A stretch of 64,000 nt of DNA from VAZQ01 sp045811525 (GTDB taxonomy: Bacteria > Pseudomonadota > Alphaproteobacteria > Rhizobiales > Xanthobacteraceae). The position numbers and the translations under genes are program-made. Under the pieces are notes generated by a model. It was given only the letters and a program-made list of their open reading frames with translations, did not search any database and was not told the origin of the DNA. Of the stretch, positions 50,975-59,367 are shown piece by piece (the first letter of the stretch is position 1; every line of letters begins with the position of its first letter). The DNA is taken from NCBI GenBank assembly GCA_045811525.1, contig JBJMTV010000046.1, forward strand, positions 1 through 64,000, in the 5' to 3' direction.

Positions 50975-52308
50975 ATGAGGCCGCGCTGCTTGATGAGCAG
51001 ATAACGGTTGATCAATGCAACCGACAAGCCGCGACTCGGCACATCGACACAATGCACGCCCATACGTTCCAGGCGTTCGAGCACGATCGACCGTTCGCGC
51101 AGAAAGTCATGCGCTATGACGGCTTGAGCTACATCCCTGAATTGGCGCGGTGGCGCGTCGACCGCGCGCTGCAGGACCGAGCCTCGCTGCGTTACGAAAA
51201 CCACGACGTGGCGATTGGCCGTGCGTTGCATGCTCTCAATCAGCAGCTCCGCCGTGATGGTATCGACAAAATCCGTAAACAGAATTACCAGCGCCCGTCG
51301 CTTTAGCCTTGCGTTGAGCTCAGCCAACCCCAGCGTGAAGTTCGTCTCCTGGTGCTGATATTCGAGCTCGGCCGTCGCTCGTTGGATGCGAGCGAAGTTG
51401 GCGACCCCGCGAACCGGAGCGGTGTACTGTCGAACTGCCGCATCAAAGCCGAAGGTGCCGACCAGGTCCCCGCCCTGAAGCGAAACCCACGCCAGCGTAA
51501 GACCAGCGTTTATGGCGTGATCGAGTCGCGTGATCCGCTCGACCGGTTCCAGCATGAGGTAGCCGGTATCAAAAGCGAGGATCACCTGATGGTTTCGTTC
51601 ATTGCGGAATTCCTTGCACACAAGCTTGCGGTGACGCGCTGAATGCTTCCAGTCGATGAACCGGCTATCGAGACCGGGGGTATACTCGCGCAAGGCCTCG
51701 AACTCAGCCCCCTCCCCGCTCTGCTGTTGCGTCTTGATGCCATAGATCGCTTGCTGAATGAAGAACTGAAGTGCTGACCCATGCACGCCGCGCACGTTCG
51801 GAAGCACGTCAATGGTGCGGCCGACTGGCAGGCGGCGGATGAACTCGACGAGTTGAAGTGGTCCGCGCCATCGTACCCACAAGGCGGGGACGTGTATCTG
51901 TCCGCGGCGCGTCGGCACGACCGGTAACACAATGTGGCCATCTCCGGTGCGTGCGAGTTCGCCCGCGACGATCAGAGGCGGCTCAGCTTCTCCCTTTTGC
52001 TCGGCAATGAGCTCGAATCGGGTGCTTCGACCGCCTGCCCCTCGGTCTCTAAGCTGCACATGCGAGGGCGACATCGTGACGCTCAACCCTCCGCGCTCGC
52101 CGATGTAGAGCTTGTTTGGAATTGCGACTTTCAGATTGAGCAGCCGCGGAGGAAAGGCCAGGAAGACATCGGTCATAGCGGCCAAAAGCAGCAAGCACGC
52201 ATAATTCAGGGACAGGATCCACCAGCGCGGATCGTAAATGATCACGAGCAAAGCGAGGGGGAGGCCCGCAAGGAAAAGGAGGACCGCGCGCAGTGTCGGC
52301 CTGATCAT
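50971..52308 (-). CDS. DUF58 (von Willebrand A-like) membrane-anchored protein
   Basis: A 445-residue protein with two N-terminal membrane helices (LRAVLLFLAGLPLALLVII and LNYACLLLLAAMTDVFL). A beta-rich region is followed by the DUF58 signature GAEFEALREYTPGLDSRFIDWK and a vWA domain. The MIDAS aspartate is in ILAFDTGYLML, without the usual DxSxS, so metal binding may be altered. LVILFTDFVDT is the later acidic loop. DUF58-MoxR pairs work as chaperone-like assembly systems in other operons. It is coupled to moxR by a 4-base overlap. Confidence 0.87.
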   Translation of the reverse strand: MIRPTLRAVLLFLAGLPLALLVIIYDPRWWILSLNYACLLLLAAMTDVFLAFPPRLLNLKVAIPNKLYIGERGGLSVTMSPSHVQLRDRGAGGRSTRFELIAEQKGEAEPPLIVAGELARTGDGHIVLPVVPTRRGQIHVPALWVRWRGPLQLVEFIRRLPVGRTIDVLPNVRGVHGSALQFFIQQAIYGIKTQQQSGEGAEFEALREYTPGLDSRFIDWKHSARHRKLVCKEFRNERNHQVILAFDTGYLMLEPVERITRLDHAINAGLTLAWVSLQGGDLVGTFGFDAAVRQYTAPVRGVANFARIQRATAELEYQHQETNFTLGLAELNARLKRRALVILFTDFVDTITAELLIESMQRTANRHVVVFVTQRGSVLQRAVDAPPRQFRDVAQAVIAHDFLRERSIVLERLERMGVHCVDVPSRGLSVALINRYLLIKQRGLI

Positions 52309-53261
52309 CGGGGGGCGGCAGTTTGGTCGAGGATTTCCCGCAGGATGCGGTCCCCCGTGAGGCCCTCAATCTCGGCGGCAGGTGAAAGCGTGAGCCGGTG
52401 CCGCAGCACCGGGATCACAAGCGCCTTCACGTCGTCAGGAATGACGAAGTCGCGCCCCTGCAGCACAGCGAATGCGCGTCCCGCCGCAGCAAGCATGTTG
52501 GAGGCACGAGTGGAGGCGCCGACCTCCAAGGAGGAATGCTCGCGCGTGGCGCGCACCACGTCGACGATATAATCCACGAGCTCGTCAGAGAGGCTCACCT
52601 TGGTAACTGTCTCACGTACGCGCGCGAGCACCGCCGCATCCGCCACCGGTTGCAGGCCGAAATCCTCCAGCCGAGGCATCGCCGAGCGATGCCCATGCCG
52701 CCGCACCACCTCGCGCTCCTCATCGCGGCTCGGATGATCAATGATGATCTTGAAGAGGAAGCGGTCGAGCTGCGCCTCCGGAAGGGGATACGTGCCCTGC
52801 TGCTCGATCGGGTTCTGTGTGGCGACAACCATGAACTCGTCGCCCAGGCCATAGTCCTTGCCGTCAATGGTGATGGCACGCTCGTTCATCGCTTGCAGCA
52901 AAGCAGCCTGCGTTTTCGGCGGCGTACGGTTGATTTCGTCCGCAAGGAGCAGCTGCGTGAATATCGGTCCTTTCGTCAGAACAAAGCCATTCGTTTGAAA
53001 GTTGAAGAGGTTCGTGCCCAGGACGTCGCCGGGCATGAGGTCGGGTGTGAACTGGATGCGTCCGAACTGGAGCCGCAAGCCCGCCGCGAAAGCCCGGGTC
53101 AACAGCGTCTTAGCCGTGCCGGGTACCCCTTCCAGCAGAATATGGCCACCGACCAGGAGGCTGGTCAGCATCAGAGTGATCACCTCATTCTGGCCGATCA
53201 CCGCCTTTCGCACCTCGTCTCGTACGCCGTCCGCGATCGACCGAATCTCTTGGACGTCCAT
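52305..53261 (-). CDS. MoxR-family AAA+ ATPase
   Basis: A 318-residue AAA+ ATPase. Walker A is LLEGVPGTAKTLL (about 43-54), Walker B is LLADEINR (105-112), sensor 1 is VVATQNPIEQQGTYPLPEAQ, and the arginine motif is LDRFLFKI; the C-terminal lid is helical. MoxR enzymes act with vWA proteins to mature enzyme complexes or cell-surface structures. The ATG at 53261 has GGGGGAG upstream. Its first 77 bases overlap the end of the DUF4350 gene. It is in the middle of the six-gene operon. Confidence 0.93.
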   Translation of the reverse strand: MDVQEIRSIADGVRDEVRKAVIGQNEVITLMLTSLLVGGHILLEGVPGTAKTLLTRAFAAGLRLQFGRIQFTPDLMPGDVLGTNLFNFQTNGFVLTKGPIFTQLLLADEINRTPPKTQAALLQAMNERAITIDGKDYGLGDEFMVVATQNPIEQQGTYPLPEAQLDRFLFKIIIDHPSRDEEREVVRRHGHRSAMPRLEDFGLQPVADAAVLARVRETVTKVSLSDELVDYIVDVVRATREHSSLEVGASTRASNMLAAAGRAFAVLQGRDFVIPDDVKALVIPVLRHRLTLSPAAEIEGLTGDRILREILDQTAAPR

Positions 53262-54525
53262 CCAGAATCTCCCCCTTCCACCGGTGGGTGTCGCGTGCAA
53301 GCCGGACCAGGGCTGTGCTGTCCGGCTGCCTCGCCTGCCGCCCTCGAACCGCAAGCCCCGCATCAACGAGCGGCGCCAGCGCGTCCGCCTGCGCGATGAG
53401 CGCGCCACAACCGACGCTTACGCCACGAGCGCCCCCCACTCTCTCCAGCCATGAAGTCAGGGCCGCTCCGCTCAGTGTGCGCGGGGCGTGCAGCTCACAT
53501 GCCACGTCGCGCACGGTTTCCCGGACGTAACGCGCGACGATCGCGGGTTGATGGCCAGTAAACTCGATCAGCTTGGCTATGTTGTCCAGAAGCCCGCCGC
53601 GACCCGCGCTGAGCGGCAGCGGCGCAGATTGGGGGAGGCCGAAGCGCCCCATCGTCGCCCACAGCAGCAACGCGATTGCGATCAGACATTGGCTCGTGGC
53701 GATCACGAAAGGAAAGTCCAAGAGGAGGAAGAACGGACTGCGAGGCTTAGCAGCAAGACCGTGGATGGTCTCGTCAAAGACCACTTTGCTGTTTTCATTG
53801 GCCCCACGCCCGGCGGCGAGCTCGCGCACTCGGTTGATGATGGCGATTGCCAGTGCGGCATTATCAGACCGTGCCAGGCTATGGTTCGAGATCACATCAG
53901 GATCCGACAACACCCACACCCGTCGATTGCGCTCATTCACCTCGGCTAACAGCGTCCCGCTTGGACCGGCGATGAGCGGGCGCGAGACGGGGCCAGCAAT
54001 GAGCTGAACCGGCCTGGCGAGGCTCGGCGCGATGCCAAGCGCATTGGTTGACCAGCTCACCTCGCCCTCTTCGCGCCTGACCTCGGCACCAGGAGCGACC
54101 AGCCGCAGCGCCCATTGCGCATCGGCAGGAAAGAGCTCGCTGCTGTCGCGCAGCCAACCCGGCCATTGCTCACTGGGACTTCCCGTCCACTTCGGCAGCA
54201 CCAGGAGTATGTTGTCGGCCTTGAGGAGCGTACGCATCAGCTCCTCCGTCTGAGGGGACGCGCGCGGCTCGGCGATGATCAAGATGCCTCCCCCCGAGAG
54301 CTTCTCAAGCGAATCGTATCGGCTCTTCACAACTGGAATATTCAGTCTGTGCAGTAACTCCGCGATTCCGGCATGGCCGATGGCAGATCGCGAGAAGGTG
54401 CTCGGACCGATACTCTCCGGTGTACCAACCTCGCCACCGCCCATGAGGTAGAGTGACATGGCAAAGATGACGGCTGCCCCGGCGATCCACCCAATCAGCA
54501 CTCGCGGAGAAAATATGTCGCTCAT
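53185..54525 (-). CDS. DUF4350-domain membrane protein
   Basis: A 446-residue protein with an N-terminal helix (RVLIGWIAGAAVIFAMSLYL), an extracytoplasmic region with the DUF4350 pattern (PSTFSRSAIGHAGIAELLHR, GGGILIIAEPRASP, WVLSDPDVISNHSLARSDNA), and a second helix (FVIATSQCLIAIALLLWATM) followed by a cytosolic tail. It has the gelsolin/SLC-like amidotransferase-like fold suggested for the family. Function is unknown. It is coupled at both ends, by a 4-base overlap with the DUF4129 gene upstream and a 77-base overlap with moxR. Confidence 0.82.
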   Translation of the reverse strand: MSDIFSPRVLIGWIAGAAVIFAMSLYLMGGGEVGTPESIGPSTFSRSAIGHAGIAELLHRLNIPVVKSRYDSLEKLSGGGILIIAEPRASPQTEELMRTLLKADNILLVLPKWTGSPSEQWPGWLRDSSELFPADAQWALRLVAPGAEVRREEGEVSWSTNALGIAPSLARPVQLIAGPVSRPLIAGPSGTLLAEVNERNRRVWVLSDPDVISNHSLARSDNAALAIAIINRVRELAAGRGANENSKVVFDETIHGLAAKPRSPFFLLLDFPFVIATSQCLIAIALLLWATMGRFGLPQSAPLPLSAGRGGLLDNIAKLIEFTGHQPAIVARYVRETVRDVACELHAPRTLSGAALTSWLERVGGARGVSVGCGALIAQADALAPLVDAGLAVRGRQARQPDSTALVRLARDTHRWKGEILDGRPRDSVDRGRRTRRGAKGGDRPE

Positions 54526-55232
54526 GCTCCCGCTCGCGCTGGGGATACGAGATGCAGCGCTTGCGCCAGAGCGTCAAAGCTTGCGCGGCAGGCCTCGTAA
54601 TCCGCCTGCCCGGCAGTGCGTCGACCAAAATAGGTCCACTCCACCCGGTCAACGATATCGCGCAGCGGTCTGCGGCCAGCCTCCGCAAGTTTCGTGCTGC
54701 GCAAAATTTCACGGCTAGTCAGTGAATCGGCAAATTGCTCGTCGAGCCGCTGGCGGATCTCAACGAGCGCCTGCAGCAGCAGGACATGCATGGCATCGGC
54801 GAACCGGCCCGCAGCAGCAAGCTCATCCGCGGCTCCCATTGCGGCCGCTGGCGCATTTGTGTCTGCCGCCGCAGGGGTGTCCTCGCCGGTGCTCCAGCGC
54901 GAACCACGCCGCATCCGCAAAAGCGGAATCATGTCGCGAAACGCGTAGAGCAGGATGCCGAGCCCCACAACGACAACGACCCACAGCAACTCCGGGGGCA
55001 AGCTGATTAAGACCGGTTTGCGCGGCTCCGGTCCACGCGGCAGCTCAGCCTGCAGCTGGAGCCGCTCGATCACCTGCTGTGCCATGCTCTTGATGTCGGC
55101 CGGAGCTTGCGCCGAGGCTGGAGCGCCGAGCAAGGGCGTTAGCGAAAGCACGCAATGAACAATCAACAGCAAGCGAGGGAGGAGCAGCGAGCAGCCACCA
55201 GCAGTTCTCGTAGAGCGCGCTGTGCTCGTCAT
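54522..55232 (-). CDS. DUF4129-domain membrane protein
   Basis: A 236-residue protein with a signal or anchor helix (LLLPRLLLIVHCVLSLTPLL), a second membrane helix (PPELLWVVVVVGLGILLYAF) and a cytosolic C-terminal region with the DUF4129 pattern (AMHVLLLQALVEIRQRLDEQFADSLTSREIL, VEWTYFGRRTAGQADYEACR). In other bacteria DUF4129 is found with transglutaminase-like and MoxR/DUF58 genes. It is first gene of the six-gene operon. A 232-base gap separates it from ntrX, and no terminator or strong promoter was recognised there. Confidence 0.82.
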   Translation of the reverse strand: MTSTARSTRTAGGCSLLLPRLLLIVHCVLSLTPLLGAPASAQAPADIKSMAQQVIERLQLQAELPRGPEPRKPVLISLPPELLWVVVVVGLGILLYAFRDMIPLLRMRRGSRWSTGEDTPAAADTNAPAAAMGAADELAAAGRFADAMHVLLLQALVEIRQRLDEQFADSLTSREILRSTKLAEAGRRPLRDIVDRVEWTYFGRRTAGQADYEACRASFDALAQALHLVSPARAGA

Positions 55233-55464
55233 CCCCTACTCGTGCAGGCCGTATGTACCGGCTCGATGGTAGCGTTGCGGTTTGGAAGTCCGGATGACGA
55301 ACCTGGCCGGAACAATGATGCGGACTTGTGGGTCACCCTAGAAGGACTGCTGCTTTGCTCGTGTCCTTTGATGCCGATGTCGTGGAAAGAGCTGCCGGAC
55401 AACGATGCGAAACCTCCGGCACGCGAGTTGTCGCAGGCCGGAATGTTTCAGGAGGGGTATTAGG

Positions 55465-56829
55465 TCAGTCGATTCCGAGTGCCTTGAGCTTGCGATGCAA
55501 CGCCGATCGCTCCATGCCGACGAATTCAGCCGTGCGCGAGATATTGCCGCCAAAGCGGCTGATCTGTGCAACCAAATATTCACGCTCGAACACTTCGCGA
55601 GCATCACGCAACGGAAGACCCATCAGGTGCTCGCCGCCATCACCGCCGGGCATGGAGGGCACCATCGAGCCCACGTCAGGCGGCAGCATGTCCGCGTTGA
55701 TCACCGCTTCCGCATCGCCGCCGGCAAGAATCATCAATCGCTCTACGTTGTTGCGGAGCTGTCGCACGTTCCCCGGCCAGTCATGAGACTGCAGCACAGC
55801 CATGGCATCCTCACCGATGATGCGGCGCGGCAGCCCGGTCGCCATCGAAATCTGCTCCATGAAATACTCGATCAGCAGCGGGATATCGTCGCGCCTCTCC
55901 GCCAGAGGCGGCACTCTGATCGGCACCACTGACAGGCGGTGATACAGATCTTCCCGGAACTTGCCGGCGGCGATTTCCGCCTCGATGTTACGACCGGTCG
56001 ACGAGATGATGCGCACGTCCACCTGCACCTTGTTGGTCCCGCCGACGCGTTGGAACGTTTGCTCCACCAGCACCCGCAGGATCTTGTTCTGGGTTTCACG
56101 GGGCATGTCGGCAATCTCATCGATGAACAACGTCCCGCCATGCGCCTCCTCGAGGGCGCCCACCTTGCGGCCTTGCCCATTCACCGGCTGCTCGACCCCG
56201 AACAATTCGATCTCCATGCGCTCCGGCATCATCGCAGCTGCATTGATGACAATGAACGGGCCGCTTGCGCGCGCCGAATGGCCGTGAACGGTTCGGGCGG
56301 CGAGCTCTTTGCCGGCACCAGCCGGACCCACGATAAGGATGCGGCTATTGGTGGGCGCGATCTTCTCAACCGTGCCTCGCAGCTGGTTCATGGAGGAGGA
56401 CTTCCCGACCAGCGTTGAAGGCGCCAACTGTTTGAGCTGCTTGACCTCCCGCTTCAGGCGGAAGGTTTCCAGTGCGCGCTGCGCCACGAGGACCAAGCGA
56501 TCTGCCTTGAATGGCTTCTCGATGAAATCGTAGGCACCCTGCTTGATGGCCGCGACGGCGGTCTCGATGTTGCCGTGGCCTGAGATCATGACGATTGGCA
56601 ACTCGGGATGTTGAGCTTTCATGGCATCAAGCAGCTGCAGTCCGTCCAACCGACTGCCTTGGAGCCAAATGTCTAGAAACACCAGGTTGGGGCGCCGGCT
56701 GGCCACGTGAGCGAGAGCATCGTCACTGTCGCGTGCCGAGCGCGTGATGTAGCCCTCGTCCTGCAGAATGCCCGAGACCAGCTCGCGGATGTCCGCCTCA
56801 TCGTCGACGATCAAAATGTCATCAGGCAT
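55465..56829 (-). CDS. ntrX: Nitrogen assimilation response regulator NtrX
   Basis: A 454-residue sigma-54-type regulator. The receiver domain has phospho-acceptor D53 in LVFLDIWLQG, the acidic pair in VDDEADIR and K105 in IEKPF. The AAA+ domain has Walker A VGPAGAGKE (168-175) and Walker B GGTLFIDEIADM. The sigma-54 contact loop GAFTGA is missing, reading ELFGVEQPVNG instead, as is usual for alphaproteobacterial NtrX. A Fis-type helix-turn-helix closes the protein (GNISRTAEFVGMERSALHRK). It controls nitrogen and redox-linked genes with its sensor NtrY, 3 bases upstream. Confidence 0.95.
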   Translation of the reverse strand: MPDDILIVDDEADIRELVSGILQDEGYITRSARDSDDALAHVASRRPNLVFLDIWLQGSRLDGLQLLDAMKAQHPELPIVMISGHGNIETAVAAIKQGAYDFIEKPFKADRLVLVAQRALETFRLKREVKQLKQLAPSTLVGKSSSMNQLRGTVEKIAPTNSRILIVGPAGAGKELAARTVHGHSARASGPFIVINAAAMMPERMEIELFGVEQPVNGQGRKVGALEEAHGGTLFIDEIADMPRETQNKILRVLVEQTFQRVGGTNKVQVDVRIISSTGRNIEAEIAAGKFREDLYHRLSVVPIRVPPLAERRDDIPLLIEYFMEQISMATGLPRRIIGEDAMAVLQSHDWPGNVRQLRNNVERLMILAGGDAEAVINADMLPPDVGSMVPSMPGGDGGEHLMGLPLRDAREVFEREYLVAQISRFGGNISRTAEFVGMERSALHRKLKALGID

Positions 56830-56832
56830 GGC

Positions 56833-59106
56833 TCAAGCACTCTTTGCGAGTTGCGAACGTTGCGACGTGGCGGTCGGCGAGGGCTCGGCCGCCCCTGTGG
56901 TCTCGGCGGCAAAGCGAATCCGCATCCAGGCGCCCCGCTGGCCGGGAAGCTTGTCGGCCGCATCGCCAAGCTCAATCTGCCCGCCGTGGTCCTCGAGGAT
57001 GCGCCCGACGATGGCCAAGCCGAGCCCGGTGCCTTTCTCACGAGTCGTGACATAGGGCTCGAGCAGCCGGCTGCGGTTCTCTTTCGGCAGTCCGATTCCG
57101 TTATCGACCACATCAATCACGACGTCGTCCCCCTCGCGTCCGGCGAATACGCGAATATGACCTCGGCCAAGCTCGGCCGCAGGGACGGCCGCGATAGCTT
57201 CGGTCGCATTTTTTATGATGTTGGTGAGCGCCTGCGAGATCAGCCGCCGATCGAAACGGGCAGGCATTGGATCTTCCGCGATCTCGGCATCGATATCGAT
57301 GTCCGCATTGCCGACCCGCTGCAGAAAGACGACCTGACGCACAGTGTCTGCAACGTCCTCCGGCGTCATCACCGGTTTCGGCATCCGCGCGAAACGTGAA
57401 AACTCATCGACCATGCGCTTGATGTCGTCCACCTGCCGCACGATCGTGTCGGTGCACTGCTGGAACACGCCGCCTGCTTCTTCTTTGATGACAGGCCCGT
57501 ATTTGCGACGCAATCGCTCGGCCGAGAGCTGGATAGGCGTAAGCGGGTTTTTGATCTCATGCGCAATTCGGCGGGCGACGTCCGCCCATGCCGAGGTGCG
57601 CTGCGCCGTGACAAGCTCAGTGATGTCGTCCAAGGTCACGACAAAACCTTGCTCAGCCGCGCCGGACTGCTCGCCCGTCACCCGGACCGAAAGGTTTCGC
57701 TCGCGTCCGTTGCGATTGATGGTGACCTGACCCTGCACGAGCCGCTGGCTTCCGGCCCGTGCCGCTGCCAGCATCTCAGAAAGCTCGGGCACCACGTCGC
57801 TTAGCGGCCGACCGAGCACCTCCGCCTCGGTATGGCCGACGAGCTTCTCGGCAGAGCGATTGAGGATGCTGATCGACCCCTCGGCATCAACACCAATCAC
57901 ACCGGCGCTGGCCCCCGAAAGTACCGCCTCCGTGAAACGCCGGCGGCTATCAATGAGGTCGCGGGCCCGCACGATGTCATCGCGCTGCGTGCGCAGCTCC
58001 TGCGTCATTTTGTTGAAAGTTTCACCGAGCTGCGCGAGATCGCCTTCGGCGCGGCGCGTGGGCACTTGCACGTAGAGATTGCCGGTGGAAACTACCTGCG
58101 CCGCGCCAATCAGCCGACGAATAGGCGCGACGAGGTAGTTTGCAAAATTAAGTCCGATCCATACGGCGGAGAGAAGGACGATCAGCGCGATGACCGTGTA
58201 CATGAGACCGAACGCGATCTGGATGCCGACACGCCGCGACGATAGATCGGCATATTGTGCAACCCCGGCCTGAGTTGCCCGCAATTGCGCCAACACACGC
58301 GGATCAAGCAAGCGAGCGATGTAGAGATAAATGTCGTTGTAGCCGCGCAGTTTGATGATGGCGGCGACATAATTCGCTTCCAGGAACATGGCCACTTGAG
58401 GCTCGGTATCGTTAATGCCGCCGAGTACGCTCGAGCTCGGCTTGACGAAATCCTGGCCCATCTGCGCGTCGGCCTGATCGACGACGTTGAGGTCACGGTC
58501 GAGAAGCATTGCCGCTGGCAGGCCACGAATGGAAGCTTGCACGGCGAGAAACTGGTGGAACTGCTCGCGGGATTGGTCGAACAGGGGCTTGGCACGAGCG
58601 AGCTCGATGGCAATGGCGATTGCGTCGGCGCGCGCGAACTTCGCGTGCTCGCGCACATACGCGTCCGCTACCACCAGTGCATTTTCGATCATCGACTGAG
58701 TTTGCTGCGAGAACAGCCGGTCAAGCCCGCGGTCGAGCGTGACGCTGGCCACCACCGCGACAAGCACTGCCGGCACCGCGGCGACAATCGAAAACAGCGC
58801 AACGATGCGGACATGCAGCCTCGAGGCCGCCCGGCCGCGGCGCCGCGCCTGGACTACGCCCCATACTTCGCGCGCAATCACCAGGACCAGCAGGAGCACT
58901 GTGATCGCATTGGCGAGAAGCAACGAGACCACGACCTCGTGGGTCGGGGCTATCGGCGTCAGGCCCGCCAAGACCACGAAGGTGAGAAGAGCGGAAAGGA
59001 GCGCAAGCGCCACTGCGCCGAGGCCAAGGGCGCGCGGCAGCCAGCCTGACGGCGGCGCCGTAGCCGTCACCAGTTCAGCTGTTGCGGCTTGGCTAACATG
59101 GGTCAT
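56833..59106 (-). CDS. ntrY: Nitrogen/redox sensor histidine kinase NtrY
   Basis: A 757-residue membrane kinase. Several N-terminal helices flank a periplasmic/extracytoplasmic sensing region. A HAMP domain (NYLVAPIRRLIGAAQVV) leads to a PAS domain (AGVIGVDAEGSISILNRSAE), then HisKA with H516 in RRIAHEIKNPLTPIQLSAER, N box ALTNIIKNATEAI, G1 DNGIGLP and G2 GTGLGLAIVGR. It phosphorylates NtrX. In many rhizobia ntrBC precede ntrY; here a TRAP-transporter operon is upstream instead. The 261-base gap before it holds no recognisable gene. Confidence 0.95.
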   Translation of the reverse strand: MTHVSQAATAELVTATAPPSGWLPRALGLGAVALALLSALLTFVVLAGLTPIAPTHEVVVSLLLANAITVLLLVLVIAREVWGVVQARRRGRAASRLHVRIVALFSIVAAVPAVLVAVVASVTLDRGLDRLFSQQTQSMIENALVVADAYVREHAKFARADAIAIAIELARAKPLFDQSREQFHQFLAVQASIRGLPAAMLLDRDLNVVDQADAQMGQDFVKPSSSVLGGINDTEPQVAMFLEANYVAAIIKLRGYNDIYLYIARLLDPRVLAQLRATQAGVAQYADLSSRRVGIQIAFGLMYTVIALIVLLSAVWIGLNFANYLVAPIRRLIGAAQVVSTGNLYVQVPTRRAEGDLAQLGETFNKMTQELRTQRDDIVRARDLIDSRRRFTEAVLSGASAGVIGVDAEGSISILNRSAEKLVGHTEAEVLGRPLSDVVPELSEMLAAARAGSQRLVQGQVTINRNGRERNLSVRVTGEQSGAAEQGFVVTLDDITELVTAQRTSAWADVARRIAHEIKNPLTPIQLSAERLRRKYGPVIKEEAGGVFQQCTDTIVRQVDDIKRMVDEFSRFARMPKPVMTPEDVADTVRQVVFLQRVGNADIDIDAEIAEDPMPARFDRRLISQALTNIIKNATEAIAAVPAAELGRGHIRVFAGREGDDVVIDVVDNGIGLPKENRSRLLEPYVTTREKGTGLGLAIVGRILEDHGGQIELGDAADKLPGQRGAWMRIRFAAETTGAAEPSPTATSQRSQLAKSA

Positions 59107-59367
59107 GTACCCAACGCACCAGCGGGGTCCGCGCGACGAACGCCCCCTTGGATGCCCCCCTTTGATGCTTTTATATCACAATGTTGCTGGATTGCGACAA
59201 TTCCGGGGCCGGTCCATTCACCGTGTGGCCGCGCAGCACCAGTGGGTGAGGCGAGCGGCGCTTTTACATGGATTCGAAGCTGAAGAAATTCGCGGAAGTC
59301 TATGCTTTTGTTGTTCTTCAAACGGACTAGGGGCACTTAGCTTCGCGCAAGACGCGAGAGGCGGGCC

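Noticed and set aside
52398..53399. 333-residue plus-strand frame across moxR
   Set aside because: Antisense to a MoxR gene with complete AAA+ motifs; no ribosome site or domain.
58255..59049. Plus-strand frame rich in His, Arg and Glu over ntrY
   Set aside because: Antisense to the membrane and sensor part of NtrY; composition is that of a mirrored hydrophobic region.
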